In this document: in pieces, positions 26,370 through 34,494 of the stretch
How positions within the stretch are numbered: the stretch's first letter is position 1
How the letters are laid out: each line of letters begins with the position of its first letter
Origin: an uncultured Clostridia bacterium
Lineage (GTDB): Bacteria; Bacillota; Clostridia; TANB77; CAG-508
Direction: 5' to 3'
DNA: 37,875 bases
Assembly (NCBI GenBank): GCA_947631495.1
Contig: CANRLO010000007.1
Span: 1-37,875 of the forward strand
The notes under the pieces: model-generated
The model's input: only the letters and a program-made list of their open reading frames with translations
The model's database searches: none
Told to the model about the DNA's origin: nothing
Made by a program: the position numbers and the translations under genes

Positions 26370-28103
26370 TTATTTTTTATTTTTTCTTTCTATTACAATA
26401 TACGCAATAAAAGCAACAAGACTAATTGCAGAAATACCATAAGAAATATAAGTAATTGCAGTGCCTACATATTCTACAGTAAGGTTTCCTTCTTCTATTG
26501 CTTCATCTAAATAGCATGCAAGATAACCATGCTCAGATTCTATTGTTTTTATTTCTTTTTCTATTCCATTTACAGTAACTGTTACTTTATAACCTGGATA
26601 GTAATAATAAGGAAATTCTAACAATGTACCTTTATCTACTTTTTCTAGTTTCATTTCATCTTTTAAATTAACTTTATTCTCATCATGAATTTCTGCATTT
26701 CCTTCTAGTACATAAGTGATATCTTTTCTTTCTACAACATAAGTTCTTTGTATCAATATTGCTTTTAATGGCATATAATCTCTGTTAATTCTAAAATGAG
26801 AAATTTTTTTATTTTCTAAAATAGTATTTACATATTTTGTATCTTTTTCTTTATCTAATGCATAAAATTGTTTCATAATTACTAAACTATTGCAAATACT
26901 AGCAGTAACCACAATGAATACAAGGCATATTTTTAATAGTTCTTTTTTCTTTAATTCTTTTAATAAAATAAACAAGTTAACACCGCAAACAAAACTTGAA
27001 AACAAGTTAAAATAACCTATCATTCTCCATGGATATTGTAATTTACAAAGTGAGTCCGGTATAATTACCCATGGAAAAAATTTACTTGCCATAAATATAG
27101 AAATCAAAGAAAAAATAATACTAATTAAGTAAAAATCTTTGTATTTCATATCTACTTTTCGAATTACAAAAATACTTAGTAAAAAAACTATAATTGTAGG
27201 AATTCCTAATTGATATGTTGTTGCATTTACTTCACCTATATCCTTCCAAAATTGAGAAAATGAAATTGTATTTTTCATTACATAATTTCCATTAGTACTC
27301 ATTATTTCATTATTCATAATGGTATAATCTGCTAAAGACGTAGCCTCTAGTAATGGCAACCAAAAAAGTGCACTAACAAGTAAAATAAAGATTGTATTAA
27401 TTATACATTTCTTAATAACATCCTTTTTTTTGAATTGTTTTAAATTAAATAGTAAGTAAAAAACGCAAAATATAGCTGTATATAAAGTAGTAACTGTATG
27501 AGATAGCATTAAGCCAATTGCGCCAATAGCAATATAATAATGTTTCTTTTGGTCTCCTTCTATTAGATTAGTAAGCCCTAAAAATACAAGTGGCATAAAT
27601 ACCATTGCTGTAAATTCACCTATAGCAAATCTTTTATATACATTGCCAAGTTTATATGGTGCAATTAAATAAAATATAGCCGCAAATAAAGCTATTCCTC
27701 TTTTTTTGGTTACTTCATATACAAATTGTTCCATAGTTATTCCAGATAGTATAATACAAATTGCAGCAAATATTTTTAATGCAACCATATAATTTTCTAC
27801 AAACAATTTAATAAGTAAAGGAAGATAAGTTACTAATGGTGGATAAAATAAATTCATAGCATAGCCAGAAGCATTACAATAATTTTGATTTATTAGTGGC
27901 GGAAATTGCCCTATTTTTAATGTATCTTCCGTTCCTAAAACACGTAAAAAATGAAGCGCTCCATCATGTGTATCTCGTATTTGTATTTGACTTAAAGGAA
28001 GGCTTAAAATAATTCCAATTAAAATAATAATACCATAGTGAAACCATTTATTTTCTTTTATAAATTTTAGTATTTCATTAACTATTTCATCTTTTTCTGT
28101 CAT
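26370..28103 (-). CDS. PTPS-related / GT-C-like polytopic membrane protein
   Basis: 577 aa. It has a short cytoplasmic N-terminus, then a membrane helix (about 20-38) and an extracytoplasmic loop RDTHDGALHFLRVLGTEDTL with the Asp/His pattern of the membrane domain called 6-pyruvoyl-tetrahydropterin-synthase-related (PF10131-like) and of YfhO-type GT-C enzymes. About ten further helices follow, then a soluble beta-rich domain (about 440-545) and a last helix before a KK tail. It probably transfers a sugar or modifies a lipid-linked surface polymer; the substrate is unknown. The paralogue lies 66 nt downstream, a tandem duplication. It has its own promoter at 28145-28173. Confidence 0.8.
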   Translation of the reverse strand: MTEKDEIVNEILKFIKENKWFHYGIIILIGIILSLPLSQIQIRDTHDGALHFLRVLGTEDTLKIGQFPPLINQNYCNASGYAMNLFYPPLVTYLPLLIKLFVENYMVALKIFAAICIILSGITMEQFVYEVTKKRGIALFAAIFYLIAPYKLGNVYKRFAIGEFTAMVFMPLVFLGLTNLIEGDQKKHYYIAIGAIGLMLSHTVTTLYTAIFCVFYLLFNLKQFKKKDVIKKCIINTIFILLVSALFWLPLLEATSLADYTIMNNEIMSTNGNYVMKNTISFSQFWKDIGEVNATTYQLGIPTIIVFLLSIFVIRKVDMKYKDFYLISIIFSLISIFMASKFFPWVIIPDSLCKLQYPWRMIGYFNLFSSFVCGVNLFILLKELKKKELLKICLVFIVVTASICNSLVIMKQFYALDKEKDTKYVNTILENKKISHFRINRDYMPLKAILIQRTYVVERKDITYVLEGNAEIHDENKVNLKDEMKLEKVDKGTLLEFPYYYYPGYKVTVTVNGIEKEIKTIESEHGYLACYLDEAIEEGNLTVEYVGTAITYISYGISAISLVAFIAYIVIERKNKK

Positions 28104-28144
28104 TTGTTTTCCCCTTTTTTATAACTTTTTTAAAATTTGTGTCT

Positions 28145-28173
28145 ATTATATCATTTGTTATTTTTGAATGCAA
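28145..28173 (-). promoter_or_regulatory. Promoter of the membrane protein pair
   Basis: On the minus strand: -35 TTGCAT, 17-nt spacer, -10 TATAAT, about 40 nt before the ATG at 28103. Confidence 0.75.
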
Positions 28174-28204
28174 CTAATGTAAAAAAGTAGTTTAAAATAA
28201 AAAA

Positions 28205-28257
28205 TCGAGCCTAAGATTTTCTAGCAAATGGAAATTTTAAGAAAATCTAAGGCTCGA
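28205..28257 (-). terminator. Long hairpin, second terminator behind rpmF
   Basis: 18-bp arms TCGAGCCTAAGATTTTCT / AGAAAATCTAAGGCTCGA with one mismatch and a 17-nt loop, followed by TTTTTTATTTT on the minus strand. A separate small hairpin (GAAAGTCCTCCT / AGGAGAACTTTC, about 28274-28300) lies between it and the rpmF terminator. Confidence 0.65.
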
Positions 28258-28318
28258 CATATTTATCTAGTACAGAAAGTCCTCCTACAAGGAGAACTTT
28301 CCTACTATATAAAAAAAA

Positions 28319-28350
28319 TTGTGGTAAAAAGACTAACCTTTTTACCACAA
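28319..28350 (-). terminator. rpmF terminator
   Basis: Perfect 12-bp arms TTGTGGTAAAAA / TTTTTACCACAA around an 8-nt loop, 5 nt past the L32 stop, with eight T following on the minus strand. Confidence 0.9.
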
Positions 28351-28354
28351 ATTT

Positions 28355-28537
28355 TTAATTTTCTTTCTTTGCGATTACTTCTTTTCCATTATAGTAGCCA
28401 CAATTAGAGCAAACTTTATGTTGTTCCATCATTTCATGACAATGTGGACATGCTACTAAATTTTTATTTTCTAACTTCCATGTTGATCTTTTTAAACCTG
28501 TTCTTGCTTTTGACCATCTTCTTTTTGGTTGTGCCAT
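28355..28537 (-). CDS. rpmF: 50S ribosomal protein L32
   Basis: 60 aa. MAQPKRRWSKARTGLKRSTW is a typical L32 start, and a C-terminal zinc ribbon CPHC ... CSNC is intact, so this is the zinc-dependent form. It is part of the large ribosomal subunit near the peptidyl transferase centre. It is transcribed alone here, with a strong promoter and tandem terminators, and a GGGGGG ribosome site before the ATG. Confidence 0.97.
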   Translation of the reverse strand: MAQPKRRWSKARTGLKRSTWKLENKNLVACPHCHEMMEQHKVCSNCGYYNGKEVIAKKEN

Positions 28538-28608
28538 TTTTATCCCCCCTCGTAATTGTTCTTTTTATATGTATGTTACATAGTTTTCTCTTTTTCAAGT
28601 ACCATAAA

Positions 28609-28637
28609 ATTATACTAATTTTTTTATTCTTTGTCAA
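28609..28637 (-). promoter_or_regulatory. rpmF promoter
   Basis: On the minus strand: consensus -35 TTGACA, 17-nt spacer, -10 TATAAT. Confidence 0.88.
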
Positions 28638-28688
28638 TACTTAAGGCAAAAAAAATAGAAAATACAAATATAAATTTCGTTATAGTAC

Positions 28689-28717
28689 TTGTGTTTTCAT
28701 AATATTCTTGCTATAAT
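28689..28717 (+). promoter_or_regulatory. Promoter of the 68-aa gene
   Basis: -35 TTGTGT, 17-nt spacer, -10 TATAAT, about 45 nt before the ATG at 28762. Confidence 0.7.
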
Positions 28718-28761
28718 AGATAGCAGATTAAATTTCATATTCTTCAAAGGAGGCACATAGA

Positions 28762-28968
28762 ATGATAAAAGCTATAAAAATTCAGGAAACTTTTGAAGAT
28801 TTTTTAGAAGAACATCCTGAACTTGAAGTTATACAAAATGATAAAGGTCATATTATTTCTATTACATTTCCTAAAGAAGCAGAAAAAACATCATATACTA
28901 TTGTATATGGTGAAGTAGTATCACTTTACTATGAATATAAAGGAAGCGAGTTTCATTTTCCTTTTTAA
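28762..28968 (+). CDS. Unknown 68-aa protein
   Basis: It starts MIKAIKIQETFEDFLEEHPE after a perfect AAAGGAGG at 8-9 nt. It is small and acidic; the C-terminal half alternates as beta strands (ISITFPKEAEKTSYTIVYGE, VVSLYYEYKG). There is no signal peptide or metal motif, and no family is recognised. It is monocistronic, with its own promoter and the shared hairpin terminator at 28987-29017. Confidence 0.75.
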   Translation: MIKAIKIQETFEDFLEEHPELEVIQNDKGHIISITFPKEAEKTSYTIVYGEVVSLYYEYKGSEFHFPF

Positions 28969-28986
28969 AGTAAAGTTTTTAATCAA

Positions 28987-29017
28987 AAGGAGGTACCTAA
29001 AAAACAGGTACCTCCTT
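28987..29017. terminator. Bidirectional terminator
   Basis: Perfect 12-bp arms AAGGAGGTACCT / AGGTACCTCCTT with a 7-nt A-rich loop. It ends the small plus-strand gene and the minus-strand structured RNA. Confidence 0.88.
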
Positions 29018-29224
29018 ATTTTGCTATTGCCTTAATCTGTGTATCCGGAGTAACAGACTGATGGATGGCAATTCTAGGACTAGCAAAAACTATTTTGTGC
29101 TAGGCTAGTGAAACCTATCTCCATAAAGCAGTGGACGGCCAATCCTAGTAGGACCGTTCCTTAGAGAAGATGCTGGAAACCTACAGGTTTCCATATTACA
29201 AAACGAAAGATCATATCTTGTAAC
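28987..29224 (-). ncRNA. Orphan structured RNA, family not identified
   Basis: About 240 nt, non-coding on both strands, starting near 29224 after a consensus promoter and ending at a strong hairpin. Helices visible on the minus strand, 5' to 3': TTACAA/TTGTAA; GGAAACCT/AGGTTTCC; ACGG..CCGT enclosing TCCTA/TAGGA; CTAGCA..TGCTAG with AAAA/TTTT; ATTGCC/GGCAAT enclosing TCTGT/ACAGA. The segment AGGTTTC occurs twice, so the first GAAACCT could pair with either copy. Two internal stretches (around CCTACTAGGATTGGCCGTCC and TCCTAGAATTGCCATCC) resemble each other. No minus-strand gene follows, so it is not a cis-riboswitch. Candidates are a 6S-like or raiA-like RNA; neither is established here. Confidence 0.7.
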
Positions 29225-29230
29225 AATGAT

Positions 29231-29259
29231 ATTATATTACATTTTATGTAAAAAGTCAA
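29231..29259 (-). promoter_or_regulatory. Promoter of the structured RNA
   Basis: On the minus strand: -35 TTGACT, 17-nt spacer, -10 TATAAT, near-consensus, as expected of an abundant RNA. Confidence 0.85.
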
Positions 29260-29333
29260 GCAAATATGTAACATTTTCCACATTTTGTATATATTATTAA
29301 AGGAAGAAATAATATTTTAAAAAAAGTTAAAAA

Positions 29334-29368
29334 TAATAATGTTAAGTTTCTTTTACTTAGCATTATTA
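29334..29368 (+). promoter_or_regulatory. Leader hairpin in front of asnB
   Basis: Arms TAATAATGTTAAG / CTTAGCATTATTA (one G-T pair), loop of 9 nt, placed immediately before the AGGAGG site. It could modulate translation or mRNA stability. It is not a T-box: the leader is too short and lacks the T-box sequence. Confidence 0.45.
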
Positions 29369-29390
29369 TATTAGGAGGTTTTTTATAATA

Positions 29391-31244
29391 ATGTGTGGAA
29401 TTGTTGGTTTTGTCAATTTAAAACAAGAGTTAGAACAAGAAAAATATAAGAATGTGTTATCTAATATGATGACAAAAATTTCAAGGCGTGGTCCAGATGA
29501 AGATGGTGTTTTTTGCAATAAACATGCTATGCTTGGACATAAACGTTTAATTGTGGTTGACCCAAAAGGTGGCAAACAACCTATGACTTGTCGATATGAA
29601 GATAATACTTATACCATTATTTATAATGGTCAATTATATAATACAGAAGATTTAAGAAAAGAGTTAATAGAGGCTAATTTTTCTTTTGAAGGACATTCTG
29701 ATACAGAAGTGCTTCTAAAAAGTTACATTTATTGGGGAAATAACGTTGTTCATAAATTAAATGGTATTTTTTCTTTTGCTATATGGAATGACAAGAAGCA
29801 AGAATTATTTTTTGCAAGAGACCATTTTGGCGTAAAACCTTTTTATTATTGTATAAAAGATGACTATTTCATTTTTGCATCAGAAGTAAAATCTATTTTT
29901 GCTTTTCCAAATATTCCTGTTGTAATTGAAAAAGAAGGAATTTGTGAATTATTTGGACTTGGTCCTTGCCACACTTCTGGCAATGGTATTTTTAAGGATA
30001 TTTTCGAGCTTCGTCCTGCTCATTTTGGTATTTTTAATAAAGATGGCCTTCATATAGAAAGGTATTGGAAACTTGAAAGTAAACCTCACACAGATAGTTT
30101 TGGCACTACTTGTGAGAAAGTAAGGTTTTTGTTAGAAGATGCTATTAAAAGACAACTTGTTTCTGATGTACCTTTATGCACTTTTCTATCTGGTGGGCTA
30201 GATTCTAGTATTATTACGTTATATGCTTCAAATTATTGCAAAGAGCATAACCTCCCACCTCTTAATACTTTTTCAGTAGATTATGTGGATAATGATAAGA
30301 ATTTTCAAAAAACAGATTTTCAGCCAAATTCAGATAAATTCTATATTGACATTATGCAAAGAAAATTGCATACCAACCATAAAACAGTGGTGCTAGATAC
30401 ACCTGAACTTGCGAGGGCTTTAGAAGATGCTATGATAGCAAGAGATTACCCAGGTATGGCAGATGTGGATTCTTCCCTACTTCTATTTTGTAAAAATGTA
30501 AAGCCTGAGGCTACTGTTTCTTTAACAGGTGAATGTGCAGACGAAATTTTTGGAGGTTACCCTTGGTTTTTCCGTGAGGATGCTTTAAATAGCAATACTT
30601 TTCCTTGGTCTATTGCAATTAATGAAAGACAACAATTGCTAAACCCTGCTATTAGTAAAGAAGTAAATTTAAAAGATTATATTGATTATCGCTATAACGA
30701 AAGTTTAGATGAAGTCACTATTTTAGATTCAGATTCAAAAGAAACAGCAGAAAAAAGGAAAATTTCTCATTTAACTTTGAATTGGTTTATGCAGACGCTT
30801 TTAGATAGAAGTGATAAAATGGCTATGTATAATGGTTTTGAGCTTCGTGTTCCTTTCTGCGATTATCGTTTAGCTCAATATGTATGGAATATTCCTTGGG
30901 AAATTAAGGCATTGAATGGTAGAGAAAAAGGCTTGCTTCGTTATATTATGAAGGATATTTTACCTTCTGAAATTGTAGATAGAAAGAAAAGCCCTTACCC
31001 TAAAACTTGGAACCCTACTTATTTAAATACTGTAAAAGGCATGTTAACCAAGATTATGGAAGATAAGAATGCTCCTATTAATGACTTGCTTAATAGAGAA
31101 TATATTTTAGAAATTTTGGAGACAGATGGCAAAGCCTTTACAAGACCTTGGTTTGGGCAGTTAATGACCGGTCCTCAACTTATGGCTTACCTTTGCCAAG
31201 TAAATATGTGGCTTGAGAGATATCAACCGAAGATTGAATTATAA
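29391..31244 (+). CDS. asnB: Asparagine synthetase (glutamine-hydrolysing)
   Basis: 617 aa. N-terminal glutaminase domain with the catalytic Cys2 (MCGIVGFVN), the GHKRLIVVD and YNGQLYN motifs and SDTEV near residue 103. The C-terminal synthetase domain has the PP-loop SGGLDSSI near residue 267 and LTGECADEIFGGYPW near 380. It makes asparagine from aspartate, ATP and glutamine. Length and both domains are complete. It is transcribed alone with a strong terminator. A 56-bp near copy of its 3' end is found at 32986-33041. Confidence 0.96.
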   Translation: MCGIVGFVNLKQELEQEKYKNVLSNMMTKISRRGPDEDGVFCNKHAMLGHKRLIVVDPKGGKQPMTCRYEDNTYTIIYNGQLYNTEDLRKELIEANFSFEGHSDTEVLLKSYIYWGNNVVHKLNGIFSFAIWNDKKQELFFARDHFGVKPFYYCIKDDYFIFASEVKSIFAFPNIPVVIEKEGICELFGLGPCHTSGNGIFKDIFELRPAHFGIFNKDGLHIERYWKLESKPHTDSFGTTCEKVRFLLEDAIKRQLVSDVPLCTFLSGGLDSSIITLYASNYCKEHNLPPLNTFSVDYVDNDKNFQKTDFQPNSDKFYIDIMQRKLHTNHKTVVLDTPELARALEDAMIARDYPGMADVDSSLLLFCKNVKPEATVSLTGECADEIFGGYPWFFREDALNSNTFPWSIAINERQQLLNPAISKEVNLKDYIDYRYNESLDEVTILDSDSKETAEKRKISHLTLNWFMQTLLDRSDKMAMYNGFELRVPFCDYRLAQYVWNIPWEIKALNGREKGLLRYIMKDILPSEIVDRKKSPYPKTWNPTYLNTVKGMLTKIMEDKNAPINDLLNREYILEILETDGKAFTRPWFGQLMTGPQLMAYLCQVNMWLERYQPKIEL

Positions 31245-31250
31245 AGTAAA

Positions 31251-31290
31251 AATGGAGAATATCACAATTTAGCGATATTCTCCATTTTTC
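31251..31290 (+). terminator. asnB terminator
   Basis: Perfect 13-bp arms AATGGAGAATATC / GATATTCTCCATT with a 10-nt loop, then T, 7 nt past the asnB stop. Confidence 0.9.
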
Positions 31291-31307
31291 AATGATAACT
31301 CAACACA

Positions 31308-31760
31308 TTATTTTATTTTTTCTATAAATTGCTCTTTCGTATATAAAATACCTTTTCCTTTTATTGTACATAAAATAAATCCATATATTTCTTCTATTTT
31401 GTCGATTTTGTCGATGGACAAGAGTTTATTACACGTAACCTCCAAAAAAAGATAATCCTCTCCTTTATAAGAACGATAAAAATACTTTTTACCTTCTTTC
31501 TTGATATATTCGTTATTAGACAGGATAATTGTGTCTTCTGGTTTATTTTCTGACAAATAATAATGCCATTTAAATAAATCACAATAGAAATATGAATTAT
31601 GAATTATGCTTTCACACTTTTTTATAAGTATGTATTGTTGACATTCCCGACGTAGTTCTTTTTCATTTTCTCTCTCGTAATATTCTTGTATTGACATTGT
31701 TTCCCCTGTAAAAGTATCCTCATAGTACTCTCCATTAATAAAATCATGACATTTTAGCAT
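31308..31760 (-). CDS. Unknown 150-aa protein
   Basis: It starts MLKCHDFINGEYYEDTFTGE after AGGAGG. It is soluble with mixed charge, a Glu/Arg-rich helix (about 27-45) and a C-terminal half of beta strands (EDTIILSNNEYIKKEGKKYF, DYLFLEVTCNKLL). No catalytic motif and no family recognised. It lies between asnB and a frameshifted ORF6N gene in the rearranged region, so it may be accessory DNA. Confidence 0.65.
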   Translation of the reverse strand: MLKCHDFINGEYYEDTFTGETMSIQEYYERENEKELRRECQQYILIKKCESIIHNSYFYCDLFKWHYYLSENKPEDTIILSNNEYIKKEGKKYFYRSYKGEDYLFLEVTCNKLLSIDKIDKIEEIYGFILCTIKGKGILYTKEQFIEKIK

Positions 31761-32499
31761 TTTTGTTTCCTCCTGTTTTTTATAATGTATTTAGAGTTAT
31801 CTATACCTATATAATAGGCTTCAATTAAAGTGTACAATAATATTAACATATTTTTACGTTAATTTCAATCAAAATTGCTGATTTTTTCTATATATTCTAT
31901 ATCTTCTATTTTAGATATTGCAAAACATTTATTTCCTAAATCTTTAAGTGATGCACCGACAATGATATAAATCTTTGTTATCTATTACTATAAATCTATC
32001 GTGAAATTTATTTGTATATGATATTTTTAATTTTGGATATTGTTTATTGAATTTTTGAATGTCTATTTTCCTTAAATTGCTTTTTGATGATGTTAAAATT
32101 ATTACTTCTACGTCTTTACTTTTCTTTGATAGCATTTTTAAGATACTATCATCTATGTAATTGTCTATGATTAAAATTTTATTTTGTGCAGTTTTTATGA
32201 TATCTATTATTAAACTATAGGCATCATATATTTGTCCATTAAAAAATATTTTCTGTTTGAATTCTTCTTGTTTTTCTTTTTGGAGTTCATCAAAGATAAA
32301 GTTAAATTTTTCATCATAACTTAGTAATTTTGCATCTTGCTCTATTAATTTACTTTTTATCAAATTTATATCTTGAAATACTTGTCCATTTGCTGATATA
32401 AATTTTCGCATTTCAACAAACGCATCCATAATGCTAATACTTACTTGAACTGCAATTTCATTTTTAAGTAACCCTGAAAGCATTGCTATGCCTTGCTCT

Positions 32500-32543
32500 G
32501 TAAATACATATGGTAGTTTTCTTCTACCACCATATGTATTTAC
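32500..32543. repeat. Intragenic inverted repeat (VNTYGG..PYVFT)
   Basis: GTAAATACATATGGTAG / CTACCACCATATGTATTTAC around TTTTCTT inside ORF6N copy 1; the right arm has three extra bases. Copy 2 has no equivalent. Confidence 0.7.
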
Positions 32544-32549
32544 TTTTGT

Positions 32550-32584
32550 TAAACTTGAAATCACATTTTGTGATTTCAAGTTTA
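32550..32584. repeat. Intragenic palindrome, ORF6N copy 1
   Basis: Perfect 16-bp arms (TAAACTTGAAATCACA and its complement) with a 3-nt loop, over the codons for the x-L-K-x-Q-x segment. It is positionally equivalent to the palindromes at 34097, 34536 and 34635. Confidence 0.85.
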
Positions 32585-32857
32585 TTACTTCTATCTCATT
32601 TAATTTAAAACAAAATCTTTCTGGAAACCTTTCTATGTTTCTCTTAACAGCTTGATTTATAATTCTTGTTTCGCAGTGATATAGCATAGCCACATCACTA
32701 TCTAACATTACTTGTTTCCCTCTTATGTTGTAAATTAAATTTTTGATATTTTCTGTTTCATAATTTGCTACATTATTTACTACTTTTAATTCTTCGTTTA
32801 TTGGTGCGATACTATTTTCTTTTTCCATACTATCACATCCTTTTTCACTTTGCGTAT

Positions 32858-32886
32858 ATTATAAAACATTTGTTTTATGATGTCAA
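32858..32886 (-). promoter_or_regulatory. ORF6N copy 1 promoter with operator-like palindrome
   Basis: On the minus strand: -35 TTGACA, 17-nt spacer, -10 TATAAT. The spacer and -10 contain the palindrome ATAAAACAAATGTTTTAT, a plausible autoregulatory operator. The same block precedes copy 2. Confidence 0.75.
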
Positions 32887-32985
32887 GTATATCATCATTA
32901 TTTTTTGTAGTATTTTTATAGCTTCTTTAATTCTTCTTAAAAAAATAAAGTGTATTTCTACACTTTACTTTTGATAATTACATTA

Positions 32986-33041
32986 ACCTTTGCCAAGTAA
33001 ATATGTGGCTTGAGAGATATCATCCGAAGATTGAGATATAA
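32986..33041 (+). pseudogene. Duplicated 3' end of asnB
   Basis: 53 of 56 bases match 31189-31244 (codons for TFAKxxLCQVNMWLERY-type tail to the stop, read here as VNMWLERYHPKIEI). There is no upstream asnB sequence. It marks one boundary of a 1797-bp rearranged segment. Confidence 0.85.
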
Positions 33042-33047
33042 AATTTA

Positions 33048-33074
33048 AGGGGTTGCTAATAAAGCAACCTCTTA
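33048..33074 (-). terminator. Terminator
   Basis: GGTTGCT / AGCAACC with further G-C and G-T pairs, 6 nt past the stop of the 66-aa gene. Confidence 0.65.
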
Positions 33075-33079
33075 TGTTC

Positions 33080-33280
33080 TTAAATTAAAATAGATTTTTT
33101 TGCATACTCCATACTTTTACTTAGCATTATATCATTTTCCATAGTTTTTAATTGTATTTTTGCTTCCAGTTTTGCATAATCTTCAGGTGTTCCTCTATCT
33201 GCTTTTGGAATTTTAATAATTTTTCCACCACATATGCCATCTGATTTTAGTTCTTTATCTATTTCTTCGTTAAAATTCAT
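33080..33280 (-). CDS. Unknown 66-aa protein
   Basis: It starts MNFNEEIDKELKSDGICGGK at 33280, 8 nt after AAAGGAG; an ATG eight codons earlier lacks a ribosome site. It has a short acidic helix, a GGKIIKIPKADRGTPEDYA middle and a C-terminal helix. No family recognised. It lies between two ORF6N genes in the rearranged region. Confidence 0.6.
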   Translation of the reverse strand: MNFNEEIDKELKSDGICGGKIIKIPKADRGTPEDYAKLEAKIQLKTMENDIMLSKSMEYAKKSILI

Positions 33281-33414
33281 TTTTTTCTCCTTTCTTTTCG
33301 ACATTTGTCTTATAATGCTTTATTAATAGTTACATCTATTAAAACTCCTTTTGATATTTAATTTGGAGATTATAAAATTTTATAAATATATATTAGCATA
33401 GATTTATTTTTATT

Positions 33415-34371
33415 TCAATCAAAATTACTGATTTTTTCTATATATTCCATATCTTCTATTTTAGGAATTGCAAAACATTTCTTTCCTAAATCTTTAAGTG
33501 ATGCACCAATGTGATACAAATTTTTATTATCTATTACTATAAATCTATCGTGAAATTTATTGCTATAGGCTAATTTTAATGTAGAATATTGTTTATTGAA
33601 TTTTTGAATATCTAATTTTTTTATATTGCTATTTTGTGATGTTAATATCACAACTTCTACATCTTTATTTTTCGTTGATAACATTTTTAAAATGCTATCA
33701 TCTATGTAATTGTCTATGATTAAAATTTTATTTTGTGCAGTTTTTATGATATCTATTATTAAACTATAGGCGTCATAGATTTGTCCATTAAAAAATATTT
33801 TCTGTTTGAATTCTTCTTGTTTACCTTTTTGGAGTTCATCGAAGATTAAGTTAAATTTTTCATCATAACTTAGTAATTTTGCATCTTGCTCTAATAATTT
33901 ACTTTTTATCAAATTTATATCTTGAAATACTTGTCCATTGTTTAATAAAAATTTTCTCATTTCAACAAATGCTTTCATAATGTTAATACTTACCTTAACT
34001 GCTATTTCACTTTTTAATAATCCAGAAAGCATTGCTATTCCTTGTTCTGTAAACACGTATGGTAAATACTTTTTATGTTGTCCTCTCCCATTGCTCTTTA
34101 AGGTGACAAATTGGCACCTTAAAAAATCAAACTCATTTTCTTTTAATTGAAAACAAAATTCTTCTGGAAATCTCTCAATATTTCTTTTTACAACACGATT
34201 TACATATTTAGTTTCACAATTATATAGCATAGCCACATCACTATCTAACATTACTTGTTTTCCTCTTATGTTATAAATTAAATTTTTGATATTTTCTGTT
34301 TCATAATTTGCTACATTATTTACTACATTTAATTCTTCATTTATTGGTGCGATACTATTTTCTTTTTCCAT
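33415..34371 (-). CDS. ORF6N-domain DNA-binding protein with PLD-like C-terminus, copy 2 (intact)
   Basis: 318 aa, most of it near identical to copy 1. ORF6N domain at about 29-120 (IYNIRGKQVMLDSDVAMLYN, RNIERFPEEFCFQL, LRCQFVTLK, PYVFTEQGIAMLSGLL), a helical linker and a complete PLD-like end (FHDRFIVIDNKNLYHIGASL, DLGKKCFAI). The family binds DNA in phages and mobile elements; the PLD-like half often pairs with it. The two copies differ most in the segment after FCFQL, where copy 1 has NLKSQNVISSL...VNTYGGRRK and this copy has FLRCQFVTLKSNGRGQHKK. It shares its upstream promoter block with copy 1 (spacer 18 nt here). Confidence 0.82.
   Translation of the reverse strand: MEKENSIAPINEELNVVNNVANYETENIKNLIYNIRGKQVMLDSDVAMLYNCETKYVNRVVKRNIERFPEEFCFQLKENEFDFLRCQFVTLKSNGRGQHKKYLPYVFTEQGIAMLSGLLKSEIAVKVSINIMKAFVEMRKFLLNNGQVFQDINLIKSKLLEQDAKLLSYDEKFNLIFDELQKGKQEEFKQKIFFNGQIYDAYSLIIDIIKTAQNKILIIDNYIDDSILKMLSTKNKDVEVVILTSQNSNIKKLDIQKFNKQYSTLKLAYSNKFHDRFIVIDNKNLYHIGASLKDLGKKCFAIPKIEDMEYIEKISNFD
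34097..34123. repeat. Intragenic palindrome, ORF6N copy 2
   Basis: Arms TTTAAGGTG / CACCTTAAA, then an A-G mismatch and CAA / TTG. It covers the codons for FLRCQFVTLK. Confidence 0.75.
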
Positions 34372-34400
34372 ACTATCACATCCTTTTTCACTTTGCGTAT

Positions 34401-34430
34401 ATTATAAAACATTTGTTTTTATAATGTCAA
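34401..34430 (-). promoter_or_regulatory. ORF6N copy 2 promoter
   Basis: On the minus strand: -35 TTGACA, 18-nt spacer, -10 TATAAT, with the AAACAAATGTTTTAT palindrome as in copy 1. Confidence 0.7.
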
Positions 34431-34494
34431 GTATATAATTATTATTTTTAGTAGAAAAATTACTTATTTTATCTACATATTAACTATCTTAATA

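Larger units (their letters stand above)
31865..32828 (-). pseudogene. ORF6N-domain DNA-binding protein with PLD-like C-terminus, copy 1 (C-terminal frameshift)
   Basis: The open frame runs 32828-31944 (294 aa). Residues ~29-115 form an ORF6N domain (IYNIRGKQVMLDSDVAMLYH, NIERFPERFCFKL, PYVFTEQGIAMLSGLL), found in phage and mobile-element DNA-binding proteins. The C-terminal part (about 200-290) is a phospholipase-D-like fold ending KFHDRFIVIDNK. At about 31955-31963 one extra base, relative to copy 2, replaces YHIGASLKDLGKK by YHCRCIT and a stop. The missing 25 codons continue in another frame to 31865. The region encoding INLKSQNVISSL is a 16-bp-arm palindrome. The function is unknown; in other genomes the family is tied to mobile elements. 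Confidence 0.8.

Noticed and set aside
29225..29390. T-box riboswitch in front of asnB
   Set aside because: The leader is under 170 nt and no T-box or specifier structure is seen; only a simple hairpin is present.
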